A stretch of DNA of 64,000 bases from assembly GCA_905221605.1 (NCBI GenBank), contig CAJNDS010002486.1, positions 248,001-312,000 on the forward strand, in the 5' to 3' direction. Every line of letters begins with the position of its first letter. Within the stretch, counting starts at the first letter, position 1. Positions 11,573-22,094 of this stretch are shown here, piece after piece. Source of the stretch: Symbiodinium natans (taxonomy: Eukaryota; Sar; Dinophyceae; Suessiales; Symbiodiniaceae). The notes beneath the pieces were generated by a model. It was not told the DNA's origin. It searched no databases and saw only the letters and a program-made list of their open reading frames with translations. The position numbers and the translations under genes are program-made.

Positions 11573-11890
11573 TTGCCTCGCGACCGTGAAGGCGAACCAA
11601 AAAGCCAAAATACCAAAACCAAAACACCAAAAATACCAAAACCAAAACAACCAAAAAAACCAAAAAATCCAAAACCAAAAAACCAAAAAATACCAAAAAA
11701 ACCAATTTTCCGGGACTCTTGGAGAAGCCTCATAGGGATTTCCTGAGAGTCCCGGATTTTTTTTTTGTATTTTTGTTTTTTTTAGTTTTGTTTTTTTTGT
11801 TTTTTTTGGTTTTGGTATTTTTGGTTTTTTGGGTTTTGGCTTTTTGGTTTTTTTTGGTTTTGGTATTTTTGATTTTTCTACTGTCCCGTG
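11573..11890. repeat. Large A/C-rich to T/G-rich inverted repeat (hairpin)
   Basis: The left arm (about 11590-11708) is a slippery array of CCAAAA and CCAAAAA words. The right arm (about 11757-11875) is the complementary TTTTGG array. The centre has a clean stem CCGGGACTCT / AGAGTCCCGG at 11709-11757. The strong strand asymmetry explains the low-complexity open frames here, which are not genes. Confidence 0.85.
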
Positions 11891-12184
11891 TATGCGATTT
11901 TAGTTGTATTTTAGTCTACGCCCTAGGAAATACGCTATATTGCACATCGAGTTTGCTTGCAGTGCAGCTGGGTGACTTGAGACAAGGCGAAAAAGGGTAG
12001 GTCACTGGGGGGGGGGGGTACCATATATATACATATATATATATATATCAAAATCCTTCAGACTCCGAAGCTGCAGCTACGTCGGAAGTTTGCGGGTCTG
12101 CAGGGGCCTTGGGGTCATGTGAGTGTTCTGCAGAGATTTGGCTTGAAGAAACCCGCAAAAACCCTGCACCTTAGACGCCTTGAA

Positions 12185-12365
12185 CCCGAAGCCCTGCAAC
12201 CCTAAAACCCCCTACAGCCCTAAACCCTAAAACCCTAAAACCCTAAAACCCTAAAACCCTAAAGCCCTAGAACCCTAAAACCCTAAAACCCAAAAACCCT
12301 AAAACCCTAAAACCCTAAGCAAAAGTCTAAAGCCCTAGCACCCTAACACCCTAAACCCCTAAACC
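12185..12365. repeat. CCCTAAAA (octamer) telomere-variant tract
   Basis: About sixteen units, most of them CCCTAAAA with one extra A, mixed with CCCTAAAG and CCCAAAAA units. The octamer predominates, unlike neighbouring heptamer tracts. Confidence 0.9.
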
Positions 12366-12907
12366 CTCAGCCCTAAGCCAACGTCTCAGCTTCGAGCGCC
12401 CCAATAAACCTGTCGCAGGAATGTCTTGCAAGATGTCAAGGCATGAAAGGTGTGCCTGTGTCATAGGGTTGATCCGTATTCCCCAAGCCCGCTTTTGATT
12501 CTCGCAGAATTCCTGAGAGCTTTCTTAAGGTTTAGGGTGGATGAGGGTGTAGGGTTTGGTGCACGCAGAAGGCCCAAGATCATCCCCGTGTGAAAGCATG
12601 TCCCACTTGTGAAGGGCCCTGCACGCAGACAGACCAGTTGCCGTAAAGGCATAAAAACATGCTGCACCTTGCCCGCGAGCATCGGCTGTGTGCTTGTCCG
12701 ATCCAGGTTAGCTCATCTTGCGGGACGGTTTTACTCTACGACTCCTCAAATCTGAACCTCCACAATGCTTTTGTGATGGTTTTACTGGTTCCCACATCAA
12801 CATGCTTCTGCGACCCCGAGATCGAGCTGAACCCTCAGCCCCTACTCCCGAATGCCGAAACCGTACATCCCTAAACCCGAAACCCCAAATCCCAAACCCC
12901 AAACACC

Positions 12908-13230
12908 AAAGCCTAAACCCTAAACCCTAAACCCTAAACCCTAAACCCTAAACCCTAAACCCTAAACCCTAAACCCTACACTCTACAAAACGACGCTTGC
13001 TCGTCCCTCTTCGGGGGAAGTGTTTCGGCCCCGGGCTCGCGCAGCGCTGCGCCGAGCATGGCCTTGCTCTCCAAAGGGTCCCCAGCCGCCCGCTTGGGTT
13101 GGGGGGTGAGGGTTTAGGGTTTAGGGTTTAGGGTTTAGGGTTTAGGGTTTAGGGTTTAGGGTTTAGGGGTTAGGGTTTAGGGTTTAGGGTTTAGGGGTTA
13201 GGGTTTAGGGTTTAGGGTTTAGAGTTTAGG
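12908..13230. repeat. CCCTAAA tract, 130-bp island, TTTAGGG tract
   Basis: A nearly perfect CCCTAAA tract (12908-12977) is followed by a GC-rich island (12978-13109) and a TTTAGGG tract (13110-13230). The island could be an exon on either strand: CFGPGLAQRCAEHGLALQR on plus, or KRAAGDPLESKAMLGAALR on minus. No family is recognised, so the island is left unassigned. Confidence 0.85.
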
Positions 13231-13348
13231 GTCATATAAGGTCATATCAGGTCATATAAGGTGTTATAAGGTGTTCTGAGGTCATAGAAGGTCATACAAG
13301 GTCATGCAAGGTCATATAAGGTCATACAAGGGCATATAAAGTCTAGGG
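13228..13348. repeat. 11-bp tandem repeat, about ten copies
   Basis: Units of AGGTCATATAA with substitutions (AGGTGTTATAA, AGGTCATACAA, AGGTCATGCAA). It begins directly at the end of the TTTAGGG tract. Confidence 0.9.
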
Positions 13349-14805
13349 TTCAGGATTGAGCGCGTGGAGGGGCGTAAGTGATGGGAGGCTTTTGTGTTGG
13401 TGGCCGACATGCTATGCTCTTCTTCTTGGGTTTTTGGAGAGGCAGCCTTTTTGGAAGCTTGAACGGTAACCTCGACATTCCTCAACGCAGCCTGAAGCTG
13501 AAGCATTCAGCAAGCCGACGAGAGAGCCCTGTGGCGTTCAAAGAAACCTCCCTCCCCCCGAAGAAGAAACCCAGGCCGCGTCCCAACCACAAGCCCCAAG
13601 CCTTGAACCCTACGCCCCTACGCCTTCGGCATGCCAGGGGTTACGGGGACAGCCGCGGCTTCGGGGGAACGTCCGGCTGGGTCCCGAGCAAATTTCAGGT
13701 TTCGGGTGTGGGGGGGGTAGGAGGTTTGAGGGTTCAGGGAGGGGGTTAAGGGCGAAGGCATCGAGGTATCGGATGCCCTGCGCTAGAAGAACCCATCGAG
13801 TGATCACCGCTTGGGGGGAGAAGGCTGGCAAGAGTCTGAAGTCCAGATATAGACAAGCAACAGCATAAATGCCAACTTGCTATTCGTTTCAAGGCTTCGG
13901 CAGTACATCTCGGAGCGGCGGTGGCCGCGACCTCGAAAGAGTCGGGTCCACTTCGAGCTTCCTTTTCTTTTTTTGGGTTTAGGGTTTAGGGTTTAGGGTT
14001 GAAGAGGGGGGGAGCTACCAAAACTCAGGGACCACGGGGGGATGCAACTGCCTGCGCGTGGGCGCACGAAACCAATAGACCCAACCTCCAGGGTTCCCCC
14101 TGCCACACCCGAAGCTTGGGATGTTCCCCCTCATACTAGCAGGGGATGATAATAGGGGGTTACTAGAATCCCTGTAACAGTCCTTCGTAGGGATCATGCT
14201 AGGTGGTACGGGAATCCCGACTAAGGATTGTTAGTATAAGGGGGAAACATCCCAAGCCGAAGCCCAAACCCAAAAAGCCCCAATGCATGGCTGTGTAGGC
14301 CTCGGTGGCCTCGGCGGTGGAGGCTGCGGGAGATTAGAGGGTTTCGGGTTTAGGGTTTAGGGTTTAGGGTTTCGGGTTTAAGGTTTAGGGTTTAGGGTTT
14401 AGGGTTGTGGCTGCTTGAGAGTTCACTTAGCGTAGGCCCCCCCCCCCACGGAAGGAAGGAGACTCTCGGGTAGTTCCTGTGTTCCGGGATGGCTTCTGGA
14501 TTATGCTCGTTGTTTCAGGGATTGTAATAGCTCAGGGTGCTTGAACAATGGCTAGGCACTTTTTGCCCAGCGATTCGGAGGGGGGGGATCCGGATAGTAG
14601 AGCCCGGATCTTGAGGCATTCGAGACCCTACACTGTTCAAGGGGCGCTTGATACGAAAACCCTTGTCACGTACACGATGTTAGCTGCTGGGGGGCTGTAA
14701 ATAGTAAAGAAGCTTGCCTCTGAGTTGCTGCGTTGCTTCGGGTGCCCTTTGAGGCCCAAGGATTTGCAGTGGCTTGGTCGGCACTTCAGGGCCAAGGTGT
14801 CTGCG
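13349..14805. other. Mostly non-coding stretch before the BTB gene
   Basis: Holds TTTAGGG tracts at 13977-14000 and 14338-14406, one MITE-like family A element (14119-14253) and a C run near 14437-14448. A possible plus-strand exon lies at about 13885-13950 (after TTTCAAG). No gene could be assigned. Confidence 0.4.
14119..14253. mobile_element. MITE-like family A, copy 1
   Basis: The ends are inverted: GGATGTTCCCCCT... at left and AGGGGGAAACATCCC at right. Inner arms carry CTAGCAG and GGATTGTTAGTATAA. Related copies are at 30992-31087 and 56531-56636, with partial copies at about 4318-4370 and 21355-21381. It has no coding capacity. Confidence 0.75.
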
Positions 14806-15504
14806 ATGTCGGTCCGAACGGAGGCGACAGCAGCCACTCTGGAGCAAGTCGGCGATGTGCGTCTGGAGTTTGGCGAAGACTCTGAGAGCTGTGGAGAAAG
14901 CTCTGACGTCTCTATGTTGGCAAGCTCTCATCTGCTCCGCTTGGCTTCCCCCGTGTTCAACGGCATGCTTCAGAGTGGCATGAAGGAAGCACAGCAGAGC
15001 GTCATAAAGGTGGTCGTGGCCACCAAGCAAGAATTCATGACCTTCTATAACTTGCTCGGACTTTGGGCATGGAGCACCGACAAAGTGACGAAGGACAATG
15101 TGGATTCGCTTCTTGCAATCAGTGATTACTACCAGGTGGATATCATCAAAGACGCCTGCGTGAAGCTGCTGCTTACTCTCCCAGTCACTGGCGCTCGCCT
15201 CCTGCAAGCGCACAAGCACGGTCTCAAGGAGCAATACCAAAGATGCATTGATCATCTGGCCGGGAACAGCACCAATGAGGACCTGACGGTGCTCCGATCC
15301 GAGCCAGACATTTTGCTTGAGGTGGCCCTCAGAAAGCAAGAAGTCTTGAATCCGAGTCTGATTCTCAAGAGAGCACGGAAGGAGATCGAAAAATGCAGAG
15401 AGGCAGCCATTTTTGATTCTGATTCTTCTGATGATGAGGACGACGCGAAGAATCGAAAGCGAGTGAAGAAAGTCCTCACACTGGTGCTGACCGCTTTGAA
15501 GTGA
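14806..15504 (+). CDS. BTB/POZ-domain protein
   Basis: A single uninterrupted open frame of 232 residues from the ATG at 14806 (MSVRTEATAATLEQ) to the TGA ending at 15504. Residues about 18-115 look like a BTB/POZ fold: GDVRLEFGEDSESC, then ASSHLLRLASPVFNGML (the helix pattern in which BTB proteins keep S-P-V-F), then VDSLLAISDYYQVDIIKDAC. A BACK-like helical region follows, and the C-terminus is acidic then basic (DSDSSDDEDDAKNRKRVKK). BTB proteins usually dimerise or act as Cullin-3 adaptors; that role is family knowledge only. The lack of introns contrasts with its neighbours and might reflect retroposition, which is common in dinoflagellates. An in-frame stop lies upstream at 14698, so the start is well placed. 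Confidence 0.8.
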   Translation: MSVRTEATAATLEQVGDVRLEFGEDSESCGESSDVSMLASSHLLRLASPVFNGMLQSGMKEAQQSVIKVVVATKQEFMTFYNLLGLWAWSTDKVTKDNVDSLLAISDYYQVDIIKDACVKLLLTLPVTGARLLQAHKHGLKEQYQRCIDHLAGNSTNEDLTVLRSEPDILLEVALRKQEVLNPSLILKRARKEIEKCREAAIFDSDSSDDEDDAKNRKRVKKVLTLVLTALK

Positions 15505-17572
15505 TCTTCGATGTGGGCGAGTTGGGCGGGGGCAGCTGGCAAGGAGTTGATGTCGAGGCGGTGGCATCAAGAAAACTTAAAATATCCGCACCTTCGGGAT
15601 GTCGCGCTCGGAGAGCTGCGCAGTTCTTTGAAACAGTGCCTGTTTCGGTGGTCCTCTTAAGAGGGCAAATAACCACACAAGGCGAGTAAATCCGCTTGTT
15701 CAGTAGCAGTTTGCACAAGGGACATGTGAACAGTTTGGGTATCCCGGGCCTGAAGTATTATCTTTTTCAGGGGAAACCTCCTCGGTTTGTGGCTTTGACG
15801 GTTCACGGTCTAAGGATGTGGGGTTCTGTCTTCACTGACCAGTAAGGGAAAAAACGACTGTGGCTGCCATGAACTATCATGGTTTTGACTTGATCATGAC
15901 CATCCTCATGCTGAAAGGGCCCTTCACCCGGAGCAGGAGGGTTTGGTGTCGGCCCAGAGTAGCGCCACTGGGATTCGGGTACCGGGAGCACAACGGAATG
16001 AGACGTCGTTCTCTGAATCCCCAAACCTTGCAATAGAAAATAACATGTACATACATATATGTGTGAATATGTATATATATATATATATACCGATGCAAAG
16101 CTAGATATGCAGATATACATATTTAGGTTTACAGACCCTCGGCCCCTCGTTCATAATCGTGGTCCCGCCCTGCACCCAGTCCTGGCTCGCGCGGGGCCGC
16201 GGGGGCCTCGGGTGCTGCGGTTGGTAGGCAAGGGCCCCTACTGGAAGGCAGAGTGAGCAAAGACCAGGTCGGTTAAGTGAACCACAAGATGCCAAAGATG
16301 AGCGCTCAAGGAATTGGGGTTAGGTGTTCAGGGTTAGGGCTTGAGGGTCAAGGCTCAGAGACCAAGAGTTTGGCAAAGAGTGCAGGTGCAAGCCGGGAAT
16401 GTAGTAGGCCTCAACAGGGCGTGGGATGCGATACTGCAGCCAGACTTAGTTTCAGAGGTACATATTGCCTTGACAACTCGAATCCTCAGCTCCGCAGCCT
16501 CAACCCTCAACCCTCGACCCTCACCCTCAACCCTCAAACCTGCACCCTAAGACCCTAAACCCTAAAACCTAAAACCGAAAGCATGAACCCTAAACCGTAA
16601 GGCCTAGGGGTGGACCCTGAAGAGTGGATCCTCTCAAGGCAGGGCCGCACCACGCGAAAGCCCAACACGAGGCCTTGGTGTCGGAAGGTGAATGGGGTAC
16701 AGATTCTCGGGGTTTGGGGTTTAGGGTCAGGGTTTAGGGTTTAGGGTTTAGGGTTCAGGGTTCAGGGTTCAGAGTTCAGGGGTAAGGGTTTAGGGACTTT
16801 AGGGTGCGTTTTGTTGTTTTTTCTGGGCGTTGGTGGCGGGGAGGGGTGGGTTTCGGTAAGAGTCGACTGTGGGGTCTCATAGGGGTCTGATAGTGCAGAT
16901 ATGCCCAGAATACCCTTGAACCCTAACCCTTACTGGATTTCCGCACATGAAAAACCTCACAGAAACAGCGATACCCGAATTCCGCGCTTGCAAAAACCTC
17001 GCATGCCATGGTGACGGAAGTCCACGCTTACAAAGCCCTCGCAAATACCGTGCTGACGGAATTCGGCGCGTACATTCACACAATACCCTGGCAAACGGCG
17101 TGGCGATGGAATTCTGGATGACGTATGCCGCAAACATTCTGACAAAGGAGGCTTGGTGGTACACGGGTCGTGCGCCTTGTGTGTGTGTGTGATCATGTAC
17201 TTCGTTTTCTTGGCTCGCCTGTTGATTGGCTTCGCAACCTTCACTGTGCTCTCGAGTAGTTGTCTTCATGAAAACTCAGAGTTCTCTCACAGGCGACCTC
17301 AGTTGTCGCGCTGATCTCTTCGCAATTTACAGCTTGTAGTTCCAAACGTAGGAAGAAAACCAGCCAGATCTTGAGCATCAGTTCCATCTGATGGGCCTGG
17401 TGTCTGTCGAGGGATCCTGATGGACAACAACAAAGAGTGTTGCTCCCGAGTCATGGTCTGGGGGCTATATCGCACGCGCATTTCATCCGCGATCCGCTGC
17501 GAACAGCTCGGTCAGAGACTTTGACGACAAAATGCTTGGCTGCTTGGAGCATCTTCTGCAAGTATCCGCAAC
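15505..17572. other. Intergenic or intronic stretch with one good candidate exon
   Basis: A plus-strand exon candidate at 16639-16687 (AGPHHAKAQHEALVSE, after CTCAAG and before GTGAAT) is followed by a TTTAGGG tract at 16712-16775, and CCCTAAA-like words precede it at 16500-16600. TA repeats lie at 16071-16090. Otherwise no gene is seen until the centrin start. Confidence 0.4.
16930..17120. repeat. Degenerate 42-50 bp tandem repeat, about four units
   Basis: Successive units contain GGAATTCCGCGC, a TTGCAAAAACCTCGCA-like block and GCGTGGTGACG, diverged from one another. It lies just upstream of the centrin gene. Open frames across it appear to come from the repeat. Confidence 0.6.
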
Positions 17573-20500
17573 ATGAAGTCTCGACTAAGGTCAAGTCGCA
17601 GGATGGCATGCTGGCAATTGCACTTCAAGAGCTGATGCTGGACTCAAAGGAAACTTATGAAGTTGTGAGTGCTCGCCTCCTTGTACTACGGCCCCCCATC
17701 CCCCAAACTACGTTTATCCCATGAGGGTATCGCGTCGCAGATGACATGGGCGGTCTCTCCTGTCAGGCGTGTCCTGCAGAATTATGGAACTTTTTCACCT
17801 GTTTAACATCTAGCCCTCTACTGCGCACTGCTGCCTTCGTTTCGTTGGGATGGTGCGAAGCCCCTCCGCCGAATGTCGATTCGAACACATTGCTTCCGAA
17901 CCCTCATGCGCCGCTGCGAATTGTTGCGTGCACTGGGCAACGCAGTCATGTGGGACTTTCCGGCGGTCGTGTATTTTATGGTCCTTACTGGGATGAGAAG
18001 GAAACCGTCAACCCTATACCCGTACTTAGGCAAAAGGTTTGGTTGACAAGGGCCAGCCCAGTGCAGGTTTCGGGGTTCAGGCTTGGCGTCCCTCGGGTCA
18101 TTCTTGAGCCGTCGGTCGGTACAGCAAGCAGTGTAGTGATGCTGGTAAATATTGATAGGTCCAGGCAAAGAGCAAAACGCCTGTTGACGAACTCGCGTTG
18201 CTTTTCTTGCTATCAACCCCCTTCCCTGGCGTTGTCCTGGCCTCCATGACTACAGGCAAGGCCTGGACGACGAGCAGATCGAAGAGATCCGCGAGGAAGC
18301 TTGGTCGAAGCTGAAAGTTTCAATTCAAAGGTTTTGAATAGATTGGGCTGTCTTAGCTTTGCGTGGCCTGGCGCCCAAACTTGATGGAGCGCTTGGTTGT
18401 AGGGTGCTGACATCAGAAGAGGGGGTGGTTGACATGAGGAGGGTTCTGGATGCTTCAGCTTGATGTGAATGTAATCAGTTGCATCAATCATGACTGTTCT
18501 TCACGGACGCGCTTGCACGCAGCAGTCCGCCAGTTTACTGCAATGGGTTGACTTACAACAAGGTTCTTGACTAAGTGTTTCTGGAACGAGATGGGAAAGA
18601 GGTCTCGACCCACATCCAGGCATTTAACCTCTTTGACACGGAGCAATCCGGCGCAATTGATGCGCGCGAGCTGAAGGCCTCGAGCTTTTGGCTCCTCAAC
18701 CCTCATGAGCCCGACCCAGGGAGCCCCAATCCTCTTTGATTCAGGAACTGTAACATGCCTTGTGTCCCTTTGCCAGCCAAAGGCGTATTCCTTGTTGGAC
18801 CCGATTAACTTCCAACCCCTTAACACCCTAAACCCGAAACCCTAAACCCTAAACCCTAAACCCTAAACCCTACACCCTAAACCCTAAACCCTAAACCCTA
18901 AACCCTAAACCCTAAACCCTACACCCTAAACCCTAAACCCTAAACCCTTATGCTCCGGAGGCGGCGCTCAGAGCGCTGGGCTTCGAAGTCAAGAAGGAAG
19001 ATGCCCGACTCCGAGACTCGACATTGGGTTTAGGGTTCAGGGGTTCAGGGGTTTAGGGTTTAGGGTTTAGGGTTTCGGGTTTAGGGTTTAGGGTTTAGGG
19101 TTTAGGGTTCAGGGTTTAGGGTTTAGGGTTTGGGGTTGCGACAAGTGGCAGCGAACTTGGAGTTCAGTCCCCGGGTTCAAAAGCTGGTTAGGGAGCCCTT
19201 GCCGCAATGTTCCTCAGAGGAACTGGAATCCACATCCATTCCTTCAGCCTAGGCGCTCACCCGACGCCCTAAGCCGCAAACTCTAGGGCGTAGCCAAAAC
19301 CTAAACCCTGAACCCCTGAACCCCTGAACCCCTGAACCCCTGAACCCCTGAACCCCTGAACCCCTGAACCCCTGAGCCGGAGCCCCTAACAGCCAAAACC
19401 TAACCCCCTAAAAACCCTAAACTTAAAAAGCCCGCAAGGTCCGAAAGATGCTAGCTGACATTGGCAAAGCCCGGCGGCCGAGGGGGGCTACGGCTCACAG
19501 GGTAAGTAGCAATGGAGCGGTTAGGAGACAGAGGATTCGGGAACTGTCGGGATATAGGGATTTAGGGGGTTCAGGGTTTACCCTAAACCCGAAACCCTAA
19601 ACCCTAAACCCTAAACCCTAAACCCTAAACCCTAAACCCTAAACCCTAAGCCCTAAGCCCTAAACCCTAAACCCTGAACCCTGAACCCTGAACCCTAAAC
19701 CCTAAACCCTAAACCCTAAACCCTAACCCTAAACCCTAATGTAGGGTTTGGGTTCCAGTGTGCGCTTTTCAGGGATGGGGTGGTGTCGGGCCTGGGCACG
19801 GGAAGTGCCGAGGTGTTGGGGGATGTTGTGTATAGAGGTCTAGGATGTCCACTCCTATAGCAAGAGCCCTCCTTCGAAGCTTAAAGCACGTCGCCTCCAA
19901 AACCCTAAGCTCTTTGAGTGTACCATGGGGAGTCTTGGAGTTTTTGGGTCTGGGGGGGGGGAGGGGGTACGGAAGGTCTCTGCGCGTGCCCAGAGTGGAG
20001 GATTTAGGGTAGTTCAGCTCATCTCTAATTCAGGGACCCCTTTGTGGCACCATGCGATATTGTTCAGGGTGCCCAGCAACGGACCAACACGTAGAAAACC
20101 ACCTTTTCTGACAAGGGCGACCAAAGCTGTTCCTTTGAAGCGGGTTTGGGGGGGGCCTTCCTAACCTCTGGACCCTGACTCGAGGATCGACAGACTTCAA
20201 TTACGGGGTTTTTGGGGGCTTGAGCGGGCCGCAGCTTCAGACTCACTCCGGCAGCAGTCCCCTCAAGCATCACACTAAGCCCGAGAAGCAGTGGCTTGTG
20301 ACCCACTCTTGCCCGTACTTTGGCTTTTGTCAGAGGGTATTAGGTTCCTCAAAGCAAACCCCACGAAGCAGAGAAGGGGTACCCTTCTTCGTGCTGAGGG
20401 TTGTCTGGAACCATCCCAAGCTCGACAGGACCCGTCGCAGCCCATTGATTTCAATGAGTTCTGCGAGATGATGAAGGGGAGGCCCGTGAAGCCCGCGCGG

Positions 20501-22094
20501 TCGAGCTGCTCCTGCCCTTGACAAGCCTTGGAAGCCGTTTGTTGAAGCCAGGAGACCCTATATAAGCCCAAATCCTAGACCCCAACTACTTTTGACCATT
20601 TTTAGGACTTTGAAGAAGACAACTTTCAAGCGCTAAGCGCTGCAGCCCATACACCCGTCCGTACTTGTCAAGCGCCCCTCTGAACCCTGAACCCTAAAAG
20701 TGGCGAGAGCGCGGCTTGTGGGCGCTCGAGCCTCTGCTGTTGGTGAATCTACGGGCCTGGGAGGGTAAGCCCTTACACAGGAGCGTAGCTGCCTGTAAGC
20801 AGTATCCCCGGTCGGGTCCCTCCTGGCCAGGATGCCCGACAAGAACTCTCGGGTGGAGATCGACAAGGCCTCCAGGGCACTGCAGTACCTCGAAAACTGC
20901 CGTGGAACTCTGTGAGGCTCAGCCCCAAACCCCATCCCCATGTCGCGAGCTCAGCTTGCGTTCCCTTCCCCCCCTGCGAAAAGCCACAGGCTCATTGGAC
21001 CACAAACAATCCTAAGCCCTGAAATTCGAAACGTCCTGGGCCCTAAGCCACATTTGAGCCTGCACCCGTAAGTCGGGTCCCTTAAGGCGGGGTCGCTTGC
21101 GAGGTCTTTGCCCTCTTCGACGAGGACGAGACGGGCAAGATCTCCTTCCGCAATCTCAAGAGAATCGCGCAGGATGGTAGGGGGGGAGAAGTTGGGGACC
21201 CTATGACAGGATGGAGTTCCGTTTATTGTTGGGATTCAGGGCGTCTTTCGGAGGTCTTGATCCAGGAGCGTTGCAAGTCGGCAGACACCTCTCTGCCCGG
21301 AATGTTCTCATTACCCAAGAAACCTCGAGCCACTGCAACGTGACCCGAAGCTTGGTATGTTCCCCCCTAAACTAGCAGTCCAACCCGAAGCCCGCAGTCC
21401 ATACAACACTCCCCGCATCCCAAGTCCTCATACCTTTCCGCTTCAGAGGAGCTCGGCGAGAGCCTTACAGACGAAGAGCTTCAGGAAATGATCGAAGAGG
21501 TCTCCCTTGCGAGCTTATCGAGGGCTTGCGTTTTTTGCCTTGAGGGCTTGGGGTTTGGGCTTGGGGATCAAAGACATGGTGGAGATATCCTCTACTTTTA
21601 TCATAAACAGGGCCTGCTCGAACTGCACGGGCTCACGCTGCGCCAACAACTTGTTTTTTTTTGTTTTTGGGCGGGGGGTTGGGGTTGCGAGATAGTGTGG
21701 GGCTTGAAGCATCGCGGCAGCGTCATCGAGGAGTGTGCTCAGCCTGCACCCGCCGATGACAGGCCGATCGCGACGGGGACGGCCTCATCAGCCCCGAGGA
21801 ATTTTACCGGGTGATGCGGAAGCCCCATCCTGAGATGAAGCCGTGTGGGGGCAGCCGATCACGTGTGAGATGAGGTGCGCGGCCAAGAGCTGCAGTCCTA
21901 AAGGCTAAGGCTTTGCTTGCCCAGATTTGGTACTGCTATAGTATATAGTCTACTCAAATTACACCGTGGTTTAATGTAGCGCATATACTATGTTATACTA
22001 GATTCAGTTGTACGACATTTCGCCCCCCCCTTTGAGACGAAGAACGAGGCGCGGTGGCAACCCACTGGACGACTGGGACAGCGACGAGGACTGA
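17573..22094 (+). CDS. Centrin (caltractin), 11 exons
   Basis: EF-hand Ca2+-binding protein of basal bodies, centrosomes and contractile fibres. Exons: 17573-17601, 18256-18298, 18620-18676, 18961-19002, 19439-19468, 20429-20478, 20831-20867, 21104-21172, 21449-21499, 21763-21821, 22049-22094. They total 513 nt in one continuous frame, 170 residues, the usual centrin length. Landmarks: basic N-terminus MKSRLRSSRR, QGLDDEQIEEIREE, EF1 DTEQSGAIDARE, AALRALGFEVKKED, EF3 DEDETGKISFRN, ELGESLTDEELQEMIEE, EF4 DRDGDGLISPEE and the tail GGNPLDDWDSDED. The EF2 loop (GKDPSQPIDFNE) lacks the first Asp and the central Gly, so it probably does not bind Ca2+; EF3 ends in Asn rather than Glu. Donors are GA (17602, 20479, 21173), GC (18299, 18677, 19003, 19469, 21822) and GT (20868 is GC, 21500 is GT). 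All acceptors are AG. Introns are 227-960 nt, and three carry telomeric tracts. Confidence 0.93.
18826..18949. repeat. CCCTAAA tract at the 3' end of centrin intron 3
   Basis: About seventeen CCCTAAA units with two ACACCCT variants. The tract ends 11 bp upstream of centrin exon 4 (18961-19002). Confidence 0.95.
19025..19135. repeat. TTTAGGG tract at the 5' end of centrin intron 4
   Basis: Begins about 22 bp after centrin exon 4 and consists of TTTAGGG with TTCAGGG and TTTCGGG variants. The same intron ends in a CCCCTGAA octamer array (19306-19372) and CCCTAAA words before exon 5. Confidence 0.95.
19306..19372. repeat. CCCCTGAA octamer array
   Basis: Eight nearly identical CCCCTGAA units, a telomere-like variant homogenised locally inside centrin intron 4. 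Confidence 0.9.
19570..19748. repeat. Head-to-head telomeric junction and CCCTAAA tract in centrin intron 5
   Basis: A short TTTAGGGGG / TTCAGGG stretch runs directly into CCCTAAACCC at 19580/19581, followed by about twenty CCCTAAA units with CCCTGAA variants. Confidence 0.9.
21355..21381. mobile_element. Partial MITE-like family A terminus inside centrin intron 8
   Basis: TATGTTCCCCCCTAAACTAGCAG matches the left end of the element at 14119-14253, including the preceding flank CCCGAAGCTTGG. The opposite terminus is missing. Confidence 0.5.

Larger units (their letters stand above)
9896..12022. mobile_element. AT-rich 2.1 kb element with terminal inverted repeats containing a poly-C/poly-G block
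   Basis: Left end 9896-9925: GCTAC, then a run of nine C, AGCGACCTACCC and TTTTT. Right end 11990-12022 is its inverted copy: AAAAAGGGTAGGTC, ACT, a run of about 12 G, TACC. The inverted repeats are therefore about 30 bp. Both outer flanks are TA microsatellite (9880-9895 and 12023-12050), compatible with insertion into a TA-rich target. The interior is much more AT-rich than the surroundings and contains tandem repeats and a long hairpin, annotated separately. No transposase or other long open frame was found, so it is probably a non-autonomous DNA element. Confidence 0.75.

Noticed and set aside
11719-11900. Phe/Leu-rich open frames on both strands resembling membrane proteins
   Set aside because: They are translations of the TTTTGG / CCAAAA hairpin arms, not genes.
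12908-13230. True chromosome end
   Set aside because: Telomeric tracts here are short, interrupted and occur throughout the window with unique sequence on both sides, so they are interstitial.
14680-15570. 296-codon minus-strand open frame over the BTB gene
   Set aside because: Shadow of the sense BTB frame, with His/Cys/Leu-rich composition typical of antisense translation.
17746-18249. 167-codon plus-strand open frame
   Set aside because: It lies wholly in centrin intron 1, in a frame that does not join centrin exons, and has no recognisable domain.
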